DNA from: Roseomonas genomospecies 6
GTDB lineage: Bacteria > Pseudomonadota > Alphaproteobacteria > Azospirillales > Azospirillaceae
Direction of reading: 5' to 3'
Length of the DNA: 64,000 nt
NCBI RefSeq assembly: GCF_008365375.1
Contig: NZ_QOKW01000011.1
Location: forward strand, 123,490-187,489
Positions 25,601 through 33,605 of the stretch are shown here, one piece after another. A model generated the notes under the pieces. That model made no database searches and was not told the origin of the DNA. It saw only the letters and a program-made list of their open reading frames with translations. Each line of letters opens with the position of its first letter. The first letter of the stretch is position 1. The position numbers and the translations under genes are program-made.

Positions 25601-26342
25601 CGGCGTAGTAGCGGGCGGCGTCCTCCGCCGTCAGCGCCGCCTCGCCCAGCATGTCGTAGGAATAGCGGAAGCCCTCGGCCTCCATCGGGCGGGCGTTGGT
25701 CAGCGCCTCCTGGATGGTCTGGCCGGTGACGAACTGCTCGCCCATCATGCGCATGGCGAAATCGACGCCGCGCCGGATCAGCGGCTCACCGCCGCGCGCG
25801 ATCAGGCGCGTCAGGGCGGAGGACAGCGCCTGCTCCCCGCCCGCCGAGGTCAGCTTGCCGGTGATGAGCAGGCCCCAGGTGGCGGCGTTGACGAACATCG
25901 AGCCGCCCTTGCCCAGATGCGCCTGCCAGTCGCCCCCGGCGATCTTGTCGCGGATCAGCGCGTCGCGCGTGGCGTGGTCGGGGATGCGCAGAAGCGCCTC
26001 CGCCAGACACATCAGCGCCATGCCTTCCTGGCTGGACAGGCTGTATTCGTGGATCAGCCCTTCGACACCGCGCCCCCGCGGCTTGGCGCGCAGGGCGGTG
26101 ATGAGCTTGCGGGCGGTGGCCGCAGCGGCGGTGACGATGCCGGGGGGAAGGGCCGCCTGTTCGAACAGGAAAGGCAGGCATTCCGGCTCGGGCCGGCGGT
26201 AGGCGGCGGTGATCGCCGCGCGCAGGTCGGTCGCCGGGCGGATGGGCGGGGCAAAATCCGCGAAAGGCTTTGTTCCGCCGGAACGGGAGGCGGCGGACGG
26301 AGTGATGGTCGGGGTGTCGATCGGGCTGGTCATGCTGTTCAT
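22608..26342 (-). CDS. putA: bifunctional proline dehydrogenase / L-glutamate gamma-semialdehyde dehydrogenase
   Basis: A 1244-residue enzyme oxidising proline to glutamate in two steps. The FAD-dependent proline dehydrogenase barrel covers about residues 190-510, with RLVKGAYWDSEIKRAQ and RRLLENGANSSFVNRI. The NAD-dependent aldehyde dehydrogenase covers about 590-1050, with the glutamate of LIAETGGQNAM and the cysteine of SAGQRCSALR (about 852). A C-terminal ALDH-like extension follows. There is no N-terminal ribbon-helix-helix, so unlike E. coli PutA it should not repress its own gene; the Lrp-type gene at 27449 is the probable regulator. Confidence 0.96.
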   Translation of the reverse strand: MNSMTSPIDTPTITPSAASRSGGTKPFADFAPPIRPATDLRAAITAAYRRPEPECLPFLFEQAALPPGIVTAAAATARKLITALRAKPRGRGVEGLIHEYSLSSQEGMALMCLAEALLRIPDHATRDALIRDKIAGGDWQAHLGKGGSMFVNAATWGLLITGKLTSAGGEQALSSALTRLIARGGEPLIRRGVDFAMRMMGEQFVTGQTIQEALTNARPMEAEGFRYSYDMLGEAALTAEDAARYYADYENAIHAIGKASAGRGIYEGPGISIKLSAIHPRYSRAQAERVMDELLPRVKALALLAKGYDIGLNIDAEEADRLELSLDLMESLCFDPDLAGWNGIGFVVQAYGKRCPYVIDFLVDLARRSGHRLMIRLVKGAYWDSEIKRAQLDGLPDFPVYTRKVYTDVSYVACARKLLAAPEAVFPQFATHNAQTLATIYEMAGSDFQVGKYEFQCLHGMGEPLYKEVVGPLKRPCRIYAPVGTHETLLAYLVRRLLENGANSSFVNRIADPAVPVDELIADPVTVARAIAPLGAPHALIALPRNLYAPERTNSAGIDLSDETELARLSAALSASAEMTWTAAPLLADGERGGQAQPVRNPADRRDVVGTVTEASEALVAEAFGHAVAGADAWAATPPEERAACLFRAADAMQERMPTLLGLIVREAGKSLPNAIAEVREAIDFLRYYGAQARDRFDNATHRPLGPVVCISPWNFPLAIFSGQIAAALTAGNPVLAKPAEETPLIAAEAVRILHAAGIPAGALQLLPGAGEVGAALVGHEAVRGVMFTGSTEVARLIQRQLAGRLLPDGAPIPLIAETGGQNAMIVDSSALAEQVVGDVIASAFDSAGQRCSALRILCLQEDVADRTLAMLKGAMRELRIGNPDRLAVDVGPVISEEARATIAGHIEAMRAKGRKVDSLPLPAETEEGTFVAPTVIEIGGINELEREVFGPVLHVVRFHRDDLDTLVDAINATGYGLTFGLHTRIDATIERVTGRIGAGNVYVNRNTIGAVVGVQPFGGHGLSGTGPKAGGPLYLSRLLSRRPKGWLEFRGPDAERAAGLAYCEWLRSKGFTAEASRCAGYVARSAIGGGAELNGPVGERNLYELHGRGRVLLLPQTRTGLLLQLGAVLATGNSAAVDAPPELAELLRGLPAALAARVRTIADWRDAGPLAAVLVEGDRERVTAVNRRVAELPGPILLVQAATAEALAAGRGEGYDLDLLLNERSTSVNTAAAGGNASLVAMS

Positions 26343-26410
26343 CGGTGTCGTCCGCTCGAATCCGCAGGCCGGGGGCGAGCCGGTCCCTGATGGTGAAAAG
26401 GGTGTGCTTC

Positions 26411-27280
26411 TCAGGCTCGCGGGCCGGTTCCGCCCAGTTCGGTGGCGCGCTGGGCGGCGGCGCGCAGGGTCGCGTTCAACAGAGTCTGGAGGTGGTCATC
26501 GGCCATCAGCTTGGAAAGGCCCGCCGCCGTGGTCCCGCCGGGTGAGGTCACGCCGGCCCGCAGTTCCGCCGCCGGCTGGCCGGTGGCGCCCATCAGCGCC
26601 CCCGCCCCCTCGACCGTGGCGCGGGCCAGCCGCTCCGACACGTCGGCGGGCAACCCCACCTCCACCCCGGCGCGGGTCAGGCACTCCACGAGGTAGAAGA
26701 CATAGGCGGGGCCGGAGCCGGACAGCGCCGTGGCGGCGTCCACCAGCGCCTCGTCGGCCAGCCATTCCAGGCTTCCCACGGCGGTCAGCAGGGAAGCGGC
26801 GCGCTCCATCCGGTCCGCCGGGCAACCCGCCTCGGCCACCGCGACGGTGGCGCCGCGCCCGACCGCCGCCGGCAGGTTCGGCATCGCCCGCACCACGCTG
26901 CCCGACTTCGGGAACAGGCGGCGCAGGTCGGCCAGCGTCTTGCCGGCCATGATCGACAGCACCAGCGTGTGCGGCGCCAGCATCGCCTGCACGCCCGCCG
27001 CGGCGCTCTCCACCATCTGCGGCTTGACCGCGACCACGAGCACATCGACCGGAGCGCCGTCCGCCGGGTTCAGCCGGACGCCGGTCCGGGCGGCCAGTTC
27101 GGCCAACTCCGGCGCCGGGGCGGGGTCGGCCACCGAAATGGCGGAAGCCGGCACACCCTGCGCCAGCCAGCCGCGCAGCATGGCGCCGCCCATGCGCCCC
27201 GCGCCCAGAAGAAGGATCGTGCCGCCGCGCGGCGCCGATCCGGCATTCTCCGCAACAACAGGATTAATGTCGAAGGTCAC
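26411..27280 (-). CDS. proC: pyrroline-5-carboxylate reductase
   Basis: A 289-residue NADPH enzyme for the last step of proline synthesis. The Rossmann motif LLLGAGRMGGAML is near residue 22, ALSGSGPAYVFYLVECLT about 180, and the signature AGVTSPGGTTAAGL about 240. GTG at 27280 is the most likely start (GAGAG just upstream, about 20 residues before the Rossmann motif). An ATG further upstream at 27331 gives an un-family-like leader. It lies 68 bp upstream of putA on the same strand, which would place proline synthesis and breakdown under one promoter; this is unusual. Confidence 0.9.
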   Translation of the reverse strand: MTFDINPVVAENAGSAPRGGTILLLGAGRMGGAMLRGWLAQGVPASAISVADPAPAPELAELAARTGVRLNPADGAPVDVLVVAVKPQMVESAAAGVQAMLAPHTLVLSIMAGKTLADLRRLFPKSGSVVRAMPNLPAAVGRGATVAVAEAGCPADRMERAASLLTAVGSLEWLADEALVDAATALSGSGPAYVFYLVECLTRAGVEVGLPADVSERLARATVEGAGALMGATGQPAAELRAGVTSPGGTTAAGLSKLMADDHLQTLLNATLRAAAQRATELGGTGPRA

Positions 27281-27448
27281 GGTGTCTCTCACCCGATCCA
27301 ATTCGTCTCCGCAAGGCCGCACCGTCTGCATTGTTTTGCTTGTTCCGGTGCGGCATCCGCAGACTATCGCGGAGCCTTCCGTGCCTCCATGGTTGTTTTC
27401 GCTATTCCACCGCGATATCAACGGACAAAGGCTTCATGAGGCGTGAAA

Positions 27449-27910
27449 ATGACGGACCTTGACCGGACCGACCGGCGCATCCTGGCGATCTTGCAAATGG
27501 ACGGGCGGATTTCCGCCGTGGATCTGGCGGAGCGGGTCGGCCTGTCCCCCACCTCCGCGGGCGAGCGGATGCGGCGGTTGCTGAAGGACGGCTATGTGAC
27601 GGGGTTCTCGGCGCGGCTCGATCCGCACCGGCTGGGATTCGGGCTGATGGTGTTCGTCGAGGTGTTGCTCGACAAGACGACGCCCGACGTGTTCGACCGC
27701 TTCGCCCAAGCCATCCGCCACGCGCCGGAGGTCCTGGAGTGCCACATGGTGGCCGGCGGGTTCGATTATCTGGTGAAGACGCGGGTGGCCGACATGGCGG
27801 CCTACCGGCGCTTTCTGGGGGATGTGCTGCTGTCGCTGCCCGGTGTCCGGGAAACGCGCACCTACGCGGTGATGGAGGAGGTCAAGAACGACGGCCCCCT
27901 CCCCCTCTGA
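27449..27910 (+). CDS. putR: Lrp/AsnC family regulator, probable PutR
   Basis: A 153-residue regulator. It has an N-terminal helix-turn-helix (RILAILQMDGRISAVDLAER, then SPTSAGERMRRL) and a C-terminal RAM effector domain (MVFVEVLLDKTTPDVF, HMVAGGFDYLVKTRVAD). GAGG lies seven bases before the ATG. It is divergent from proC-putA across a 168-bp gap, the same position as PutR in Rhodobacter and Agrobacterium, where it activates putA in the presence of proline. The gene name rests on this context. Confidence 0.85.
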   Translation: MTDLDRTDRRILAILQMDGRISAVDLAERVGLSPTSAGERMRRLLKDGYVTGFSARLDPHRLGFGLMVFVEVLLDKTTPDVFDRFAQAIRHAPEVLECHMVAGGFDYLVKTRVADMAAYRRFLGDVLLSLPGVRETRTYAVMEEVKNDGPLPL

Positions 27911-27936
27911 AACAAACCGTCGCCCTCGATGCCCGA

Positions 27937-28083
27937 TCAGGCCACCCGGACGGGAAGCGCCGGTTGGCGCGCCGGGATGACGGTGCGGACGAGGGCGTGC
28001 AGGGTGGCGATTCCCAGCACCGACAGTGTCGTCACAAAGCCGGTCAGCAGAAGCCCCAGCACCAGAAAGACCAGCATGTCCAT
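27937..28083 (-). CDS. small single-pass membrane protein, 48 residues
   Basis: Minus-strand ATG at 28083 preceded by AAGGAGG. The peptide has one long hydrophobic helix (MLVFLVLGLLLTGFVTTLSV) and a short basic tail ending PVRVA. The strong ribosome-binding site argues that it is real. It is convergent with the Lrp-type gene, with stop codons 27 bp apart. No family was recognised. Confidence 0.6.
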   Translation of the reverse strand: MDMLVFLVLGLLLTGFVTTLSVLGIATLHALVRTVIPARQPALPVRVA

Positions 28084-28445
28084 ATCACGCCTCCTTGCAA
28101 GACATGGCGGGAGGCTACGCCCGGACCGGCTCCGGTGGTTTGACCCGGGTCAATGGATGGCCTGATTCCGCAGCCATACCCTTTTTTGTCTTCGGCATCC
28201 CGGCGGTTGCATCCGGAATCGCTCCGCCACCGGGGCGTGGCGGCCTCACTGTGGCCCGATTATCACGCATTTGAGATTTATTATCCTAAAATCGTCCCAT
28301 TTAAGGCCACAACGAAGCGGCTAGTCTGAAGTGGTAAGCCAAAAGGCGAAAGCGCTAACCGAAAGGAAGGGGACGCACCGACCGCGTGCCTGCCCCGCCG
28401 GCCACCAACCGCGGTGGCGTCCCCATAAGGAAGAGAGTGCAGACC
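28084..28445. other. 362-bp gap with the putative promoter of the beta-helix gene
   Basis: No convincing gene is present. Around 28262-28330 the composition turns AT-rich (TTTGAGATTTATTATCC), unlike its surroundings, as expected of a promoter or upstream activator region for the 28446 gene. No clear -35/-10 pair or dyad could be assigned. Confidence 0.5.
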
Positions 28446-30611
28446 ATGGACGATCTGGGTATCGACCTTCACCACCAGGATCTGACCGACCACACCAACT
28501 ACGCCGGCGACCTCGGTGCCGATACGTCGCATCTGACGATCGGCGAGACCGCCGTGTCCACCGCCGATTCCTTCGCGACGCCGACCTCCCTCCTCCAGGC
28601 GCAGGCCCTCCAGACCGCCGTGCAGCCGCTGGCCCTGGCCGATGCCGCCGCCACCGCCGACAACGCCACGAAGATCGTCATCAATGCCGCCGGCAACGTG
28701 GCGGGTGGCGTCGCCCCGCACTTCAAGCTGCTGGTGGACGGCAAGGTGATCGGCGAGGGCTCCGCCGGTGCCGACGCCAAGGACTTCACCTTCAACGCCA
28801 ACGTGACGGCGGATCAGGCCCACAAGATCCAGATCCAGTACGACAACGACGGCTTCGCGAACGGTCAGGACCGCAACCTGATCGTCAACAAGATCACCAT
28901 CAACGGCCATGCGCTCGACGCGGCCGACCCGTCCGTGACCTACGACAAGGGCGCGCTGGACGGCAAGGATGTGGTGAAGGGCCAGTCCGGCATGTGGTGG
29001 AACGGCACGCTGGTCGTCGCCGCGCCGAAGGAGTTCTTCCCCGCCGCCACCGCCGAAGCGGTGACGGGCGCCACGAAGATCGTCGTCAACGCGACCGGCA
29101 ACGTGGCGGGCGGCGTCGCCCCGCACTTCAAGCTGCTGGTGGACGGCAAGGTGATCGGCGAAGGCTCCGCCGGCGCCACCGCGAAGGACTACAGCTTCTC
29201 CGCCGACATCGCCCCCGGTCAGGCCCACAAGGTCCAGATCCAGTACGACAACGACGGCTTCGCGAACGGCCAGGACCGCAACCTGATCGTCAACAAGATC
29301 ACCATCAACGGCAACGCCGTCAATGCGACCGACGCCGCCGTCACCTATGACAAGGGCGCGCTGGACGGCAAGGACGTGGTGAAGGGCCAGTCTGGCATGT
29401 GGTGGAACGGCACGCTGGTCGTCGCCGCGCCGAAGGAGTTCTTCCCGTCCTCCACCACGACGCCGACCACGCCGACCACGCCGACCACGCCCACGGTCCC
29501 GACCACGCCGCCGGCTCCGCCCGCCCCGACGAACCCGGGCGGCACGTCCGACTATCCGGCGACCCCGGCCTCGCAGGTCTTCTACATCGACGCGACGCAC
29601 GGCAACGACAGCAACTCCGGCAACAACCCGAACCAGGCCTGGAAGTCGCTGGCCAAGGTGAACGCCACCAACTTCGCCGCCGGTTCGCTGGTCCTGTTCG
29701 AGCGCGGCGAGACCTGGACCGACAGCCTGCTGGTCTCCACCTCCGGCACGTCGGACAAGCCGATCATCTACGGCGCCTACGGCACCGGCGCCGATCCGGT
29801 CATCAAGGCCAAGAGCGGCTCCAGCTTCGCCGTCAGCCTGAACAACAAGGACAACATCACGTTCGACAACCTGACCATGACGGGTTCGAGCGACACCGGC
29901 CTTCTGCTGAACGGCGGGGCCGAGAACGTGAAGGTCACCAACTCGCAGATCATCGACAACCGGGGCTCCGGCGTCGTCATCAGCGGGACCTCCAACAACC
30001 TGCGCATCGATCACTCCATGATCGACGGCAATGGCGCCTACGGCATCGTCCACTATGCGTCCAACAACGCCAACCAGTACTTCACCAACAACGTCATCAG
30101 CGACAACGGCTGGCGGACCGACGGTGTGTATTCCGGCTGGAACGGGCGCATCCTGAGCGGTGAAATCGCCGGCAACACGATCTTCAACAACGGCAGCGGT
30201 GGCGGTGACGGCCGGTCGCACGGGCTGTACCACGACCACAGCCAGGCCAACAGCACGCTGAAGATCCACGACAACGTGATCCACTCGAACCCGCGCGGCG
30301 CCGGCATCCTGGCGAAGTCGAGCACCGAGATCTACGACAACACGATCTACGGCAACTCGAACGTCGGCATCTCGATCGGCCAGAACCAGACCACCAGCGT
30401 CACCTACAAGATCTACGGCAACGAGATCTTCAACAACAACGGTGGCCTCATGGAGCATCTGAAGGGCAGCGGTTCGATCACGCTGAGCCTGTACGACAAC
30501 ACCTTCTACAACAACAACGGCCGCGCGGCGATCAACATCGCCGACAGCATCAAGCAGACGGTGACCAACAACACCATCTCCTCGGTGACCAAGGCCAACC
30601 CGATCGCGTAA
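28446..30611 (+). CDS. two CBM60-like domains plus right-handed beta-helix protein
   Basis: A 721-residue protein. Residues about 1-70 are acidic and lack a Sec signal. Two near-identical domains (about 75-198 and 210-333) carry APHFKLLVDGKVIGEG and IQYDNDGFANGQDRNLIVNK. These fit the calcium-dependent xylan-binding CBM60 type, in which YDND and DRNL supply ligands. A PTTPTTPT linker follows at about 338-360. The rest is a right-handed beta-helix (FYIDATHGNDSNSG, many N-rich coils such as DNTIYGNSNVGISI), as in polysaccharide lyases and epimerases. It heads the exopolysaccharide region, so it probably binds and trims or remodels that polymer. Catalytic residues were not assigned. The paralogue at 33862 lacks the binding domains. 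Confidence 0.82.
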   Translation: MDDLGIDLHHQDLTDHTNYAGDLGADTSHLTIGETAVSTADSFATPTSLLQAQALQTAVQPLALADAAATADNATKIVINAAGNVAGGVAPHFKLLVDGKVIGEGSAGADAKDFTFNANVTADQAHKIQIQYDNDGFANGQDRNLIVNKITINGHALDAADPSVTYDKGALDGKDVVKGQSGMWWNGTLVVAAPKEFFPAATAEAVTGATKIVVNATGNVAGGVAPHFKLLVDGKVIGEGSAGATAKDYSFSADIAPGQAHKVQIQYDNDGFANGQDRNLIVNKITINGNAVNATDAAVTYDKGALDGKDVVKGQSGMWWNGTLVVAAPKEFFPSSTTTPTTPTTPTTPTVPTTPPAPPAPTNPGGTSDYPATPASQVFYIDATHGNDSNSGNNPNQAWKSLAKVNATNFAAGSLVLFERGETWTDSLLVSTSGTSDKPIIYGAYGTGADPVIKAKSGSSFAVSLNNKDNITFDNLTMTGSSDTGLLLNGGAENVKVTNSQIIDNRGSGVVISGTSNNLRIDHSMIDGNGAYGIVHYASNNANQYFTNNVISDNGWRTDGVYSGWNGRILSGEIAGNTIFNNGSGGGDGRSHGLYHDHSQANSTLKIHDNVIHSNPRGAGILAKSSTEIYDNTIYGNSNVGISIGQNQTTSVTYKIYGNEIFNNNGGLMEHLKGSGSITLSLYDNTFYNNNGRAAINIADSIKQTVTNNTISSVTKANPIA
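28668..29446. repeat. tandem internal duplication, 405-bp period
   Basis: Two segments, 28668-29041 and 29073-29446, are offset by exactly 405 bp (135 codons) and are nearly identical at DNA level, including long stretches around the CBM ligands. Near-identity of third codon positions implies a recent duplication or ongoing gene conversion. Recombination between the copies would delete or add one binding domain in frame. Confidence 0.9.
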
Positions 30612-30644
30612 CGACGGGCCGCTTCGACCCTTTGGCAACGACCG

Positions 30645-30668
30645 CGCCCGGCCACTTGTGGCCGGGCG
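30645..30668 (+). terminator. GC-rich hairpin after the beta-helix gene
   Basis: CGCCCGGCC and GGCCGGGCG pair perfectly around the six-base loop ACTTGT, 33 bp after the stop codon. The following T-run is poor (GTTT), so it may act as a weak intrinsic terminator or as an mRNA-protecting stem. Confidence 0.5.
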
Positions 30669-30740
30669 TCGGCGTTTCGGGACTTGGAGCCTCAATGATC
30701 GGAAGCAACAGCCGGTCAGGATCGCGCCAATCGCCGCATT

Positions 30741-30761
30741 TTCTTGTGCGCTGCACAAGAA
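30741..30761. promoter_or_regulatory. perfect palindrome TTCTTGTGC-N3-GCACAAGAA
   Basis: Nine-bp arms pair without mismatch around a 3-bp centre. It lies in the long gap before the glycosyltransferase gene at 31316. The size and symmetry fit a dimeric repressor or LuxR/TetR-type operator for the exopolysaccharide genes. No T-run follows, so it is not an intrinsic terminator. The binder is unknown. Confidence 0.5.
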
Positions 30762-31315
30762 GCTTCGCATCGCCGGAATGATAAGGTCGCTGTGCCGGTC
30801 GTATTCCCTAGCTTTTCATGGCGCCCAGCCGTTATTTCTTCACCGCACACGCGGCATCCCCCGCTTTCTCCAGACCAGACCAAAGTGGCAGGCGGCTTTC
30901 CCTTTAGGGCGCTGCGAAGGGGATATTTATCTTGCACTTTATGTAGGTTTACCAGCCTTCCGCCCTTTGATAGCGTCGGCAGACGTATTCCGTGCCTATG
31001 CTTGCATCGGCACCGACCGCTACGACGGCTGCGGGTGTCCCGGTCCAGGATGCGGACCGGACCGGGACCCGCGCGAAGCCGACACCGAAAGGGACGAAGC
31101 AGAACAAGAACGGCACTGAAAACGACGACAAGGACGGGACGGCCGGCGCCTCGATCGGCTCCGGACCGACGGCCACCAGGGAAGGAACGCCGAAACCGGT
31201 TCCGTGCGCGTGCCGCGGGGCCGCAGGCTCGGGGCGGCACGCACACGCCTCCATTCCCGGGGCCGGGCCTCCGCGCGCCGTCCGCGTCGCCACGCAAAGA
31301 GGGTGGAGACCAGGT

Positions 31316-32254
31316 ATGAATCATTTGAGCGGACCGGGGGACGGTCGGGACACTCAATCGATCAGCGTTCTTATGGCCACCTATGCCGGCGAGAAGGCGG
31401 AAAACCTTCACGCCGCATTGGAGAGCGTCTACACGCAGACGCTTCTCCCGCGCGAGTGCGTGCTGGTGGTCGATGGGCGGATCGGGGAGGAGCAGGAGAA
31501 GGTCATCGCCCGCTTCCAGGCGTCCAACGCCTGCCGGCTGGTCGTGGTCCGGCGGCGCAACCAGGGGGGCTTGGCCCGCGCGCTGAACGACGGGCTGCAA
31601 TACTGCACGGGCTATCTGGTGGCCCGCATGGACAGCGACGACATCTGCCTGCCCCACCGCTTCGAGACGCAGGCGCGGGCCTTCGCGGAGCAGGGGGCGC
31701 TGGACGCGCTGTTCTCCTGGCACGCGGAGTTCGAGCAGGACCCCGGCGCCATCACCTGCGTGAAGCGCAGCCCGGCGACCCACGAGGAAATCAGCCAGGG
31801 CATGAAATGGCACTGCGTCCTGTCGCACCCCACCATGATGGTGCGGCGGCGGGCGCTGAACGCCATCGGCGGCTACCGCTCCTGCTTCGGAAATCTGGAG
31901 GACTACGACCTGTATGTCCGCCTGCTCCAGGCCGGGGCGCGCATGGAGACGGTGCAGGAGGCGCTGCTGCTCTTCCGCACCAGCATGGCCCAGCGCGTCC
32001 GTCGCGGCGGGTTGCGCTACGCCGTCAACGAATGGGCCTTCCGGGTCTGGTGCTGGCGGTCGGGGTTCCTGACCAATTCGGAATTCCTGGCGACGGCCTC
32101 CCTCCAGATCGGCTTCCGGCTGACGCCGCCGGGCCTGAAGAAGATGCTGTACCGCATGGTCCGCACGCCGACCGAGGCGCAGGTCATGACCAGCATCCAC
32201 ACCGCCATGATGCAGCCCAAGCGCCTTGCCCCCGATGGGGCGGACGCCCTCTGA
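31316..32254 (+). CDS. GT2 family glycosyltransferase
   Basis: A 312-residue GT-A enzyme. ISVLMATYAGEKAENLHAAL opens the fold, VLVVDGRIG marks the nucleotide-binding strand, and ARMDSDDICLPHRFE gives the metal-binding DXD (about residue 104). DYDLYVRLLQ near 200 fits the acceptor-side ED motif. It has no transmembrane segments. The ATG at 31316 has GGAG seven bases upstream. It probably adds one sugar of the exopolysaccharide repeat unit on the cytoplasmic face; donor and linkage are unknown. Confidence 0.88.
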   Translation: MNHLSGPGDGRDTQSISVLMATYAGEKAENLHAALESVYTQTLLPRECVLVVDGRIGEEQEKVIARFQASNACRLVVVRRRNQGGLARALNDGLQYCTGYLVARMDSDDICLPHRFETQARAFAEQGALDALFSWHAEFEQDPGAITCVKRSPATHEEISQGMKWHCVLSHPTMMVRRRALNAIGGYRSCFGNLEDYDLYVRLLQAGARMETVQEALLLFRTSMAQRVRRGGLRYAVNEWAFRVWCWRSGFLTNSEFLATASLQIGFRLTPPGLKKMLYRMVRTPTEAQVMTSIHTAMMQPKRLAPDGADAL

Positions 32255-32286
32255 CCCTCTGCCTGACCCTCTGCGGGAGGATTTGA

Positions 32287-33327
32287 ATGAGCGTTGCGGA
32301 CGTGATTTCCGGTGGCGGGTCGGGACGGCGGCTCCGGTGGATGGACGCGGTGCGCAATCCGCTGGGGGCCGCCTGCCGTCACGCCTACGGCAACCCGGTG
32401 CTGGCCGTCGTCTACCACGCCGTCTGCGACACGGTGCCGGACCATCTGAAGCACATCTACCGCCCCCGCACGCCGAAGGAATTCACGGAGGATCTGGATT
32501 TCCTTCTGAAGCACTTCGAGCCCACGGACCTGCCCACGGTCACCGGGGCCGCCATGGGCGGGCCGGAGATCCGCCGCCCGTCGCTGCTGGTCACCTTCGA
32601 CGACGGCATGCGCGAGGTCGCGGAGGTGGCGATGCCCATCCTGCGCCGGAAGGGCATCCGCCCGGCGCTGTATCTGAACCTGAATTTCCTCGACAACAAG
32701 ACGCTCTTCTACCGCCACAAGGCGAGCCTTCTGGCGGAACGGCTGCGCCGGCTGGCGGTGGCCGATCCGCGCCGCGCCATCTGCGCCGCGACTTTGGCGC
32801 GGGCCGGCGCCGTGGCCGCCGATCCGTCCGCGGGCGTCATGGCGGTGAGCTGGGACCGGCGCGCGGTGCTGGACGAGATCGCCACCGTCCTGGAGTTCGA
32901 CACGGCCGATTTCCTGGCAACTCGGAAACCCTACCTGACCTGCGGAGAGATCGCGGAGCTGATGGCGGAGGGGGTGTCCATCGGCGCCCATGGGTTCGAC
33001 CACCCCAACCACCGTCTTCTGACTCCGGAGCAGCGGAAGGAGGAGGTGACGGGCAGTGTGGCCGGCATCCGGGCGCTGTTCGGCGCCGGCTGCGGCTCCT
33101 TCGCCTTTCCCTATTCGGACGAGGGCCTGCCCGACGCGCTGTTCGGGGAGCTGTATGGCAGTGGCGTCGATGTCACCTTCGGCACCTCCTGGCCGCGGCG
33201 CGGGGGACCGCAGCGGCGGATTCAGCGCATCTGCTTCGAAAATGGCCCCGCGCCCGCCCGGCACCAACTGGTCAAGCGCCTGCTCCGCGGCGGCGCCGGC
33301 AACATGAAGCGCGCCCTGGCGGGGTAA
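32287..33327 (+). CDS. polysaccharide deacetylase (NodB-like)
   Basis: A 346-residue carbohydrate esterase 4-type protein. The motif-1 aspartates are in LLVTFDDGM (about residue 101), the zinc histidines in IGAHGFDHPNHRLL (about 236), and motif 3 is FAFPYSDEG (about 276). There is an insertion between motifs 1 and 2 and no signal peptide, so it may act on lipid-linked intermediates in the cytoplasm or be a divergent member. It starts 32 bp after the glycosyltransferase and is co-directional, hence probably removes an acetyl group from an amino sugar in the same polymer. Confidence 0.85.
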   Translation: MSVADVISGGGSGRRLRWMDAVRNPLGAACRHAYGNPVLAVVYHAVCDTVPDHLKHIYRPRTPKEFTEDLDFLLKHFEPTDLPTVTGAAMGGPEIRRPSLLVTFDDGMREVAEVAMPILRRKGIRPALYLNLNFLDNKTLFYRHKASLLAERLRRLAVADPRRAICAATLARAGAVAADPSAGVMAVSWDRRAVLDEIATVLEFDTADFLATRKPYLTCGEIAELMAEGVSIGAHGFDHPNHRLLTPEQRKEEVTGSVAGIRALFGAGCGSFAFPYSDEGLPDALFGELYGSGVDVTFGTSWPRRGGPQRRIQRICFENGPAPARHQLVKRLLRGGAGNMKRALAG

Positions 33328-33347
33328 GCGTTTCAGGCGCACCGAAT

Positions 33348-33381
33348 GCTCCCTTGCCCAAGGAGGGCAAGGGAGCGTTTT
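33348..33381 (+). terminator. intrinsic terminator after the deacetylase
   Basis: A perfect 12-bp stem (GCTCCCTTGCCC paired with GGGCAAGGGAGC) around a five-base loop AAGGA, followed by GTTTTCC. It starts 20 bp after the stop codon. This is the best Rho-independent terminator in the locus, and separates the first exopolysaccharide transcript from the next. Confidence 0.8.
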
Positions 33382-33605
33382 CCGTTGGGCGTGTATTGTG
33401 GGCAACCCCGGCGGTACGATTCCAAAGAGAACCCCCGCACATCCCTTTGGAATGCCCCCTTATCGCAGCGTGATCGCTTAAGCGTGATCCCGTTTCCTTT
33501 CCCTTTATTTGGCTGCGACGTAACACAAAGTACAGGGATACGGGAACGCTTCGGTTTTTAGTATTCCGTTCCTCCGCCTGCCTAGGCCCCCGCAAGGAGA
33601 TCGCG

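Larger units (their letters stand above)
30612..31315. other. 704-bp gap upstream of the first glycosyltransferase
   Basis: The gap holds a terminator-like hairpin (30645-30668), a perfect 9-bp-arm palindrome (30741-30761), and an AT-richer stretch (GGGATATTTATCTTGCAC, around 30919). The 3' third is open on the + strand in frame with the glycosyltransferase, but the encoded peptide (basic, low-complexity, no family features) is not convincing. The region is best read as a long regulatory leader of the exopolysaccharide genes. Confidence 0.5.

Noticed and set aside
23022..26390. A 1122-codon open frame on the + strand opposite putA
   Set aside because: putA motifs on the minus strand are unmistakable; the + strand peptide is low-complexity and shadow-like.
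28281..30770. An 829-codon minus-strand frame with valine/aspartate-rich repeats opposite the beta-helix gene
   Set aside because: Its repeats simply mirror the duplicated CBM segments and N-rich coils of the real + strand gene.
30992..31315. N-terminal extension of the first glycosyltransferase
   Set aside because: The extra residues are a basic, low-complexity stretch without family match, whereas the ATG at 31316 has a proper ribosome-binding site and family N-terminus.
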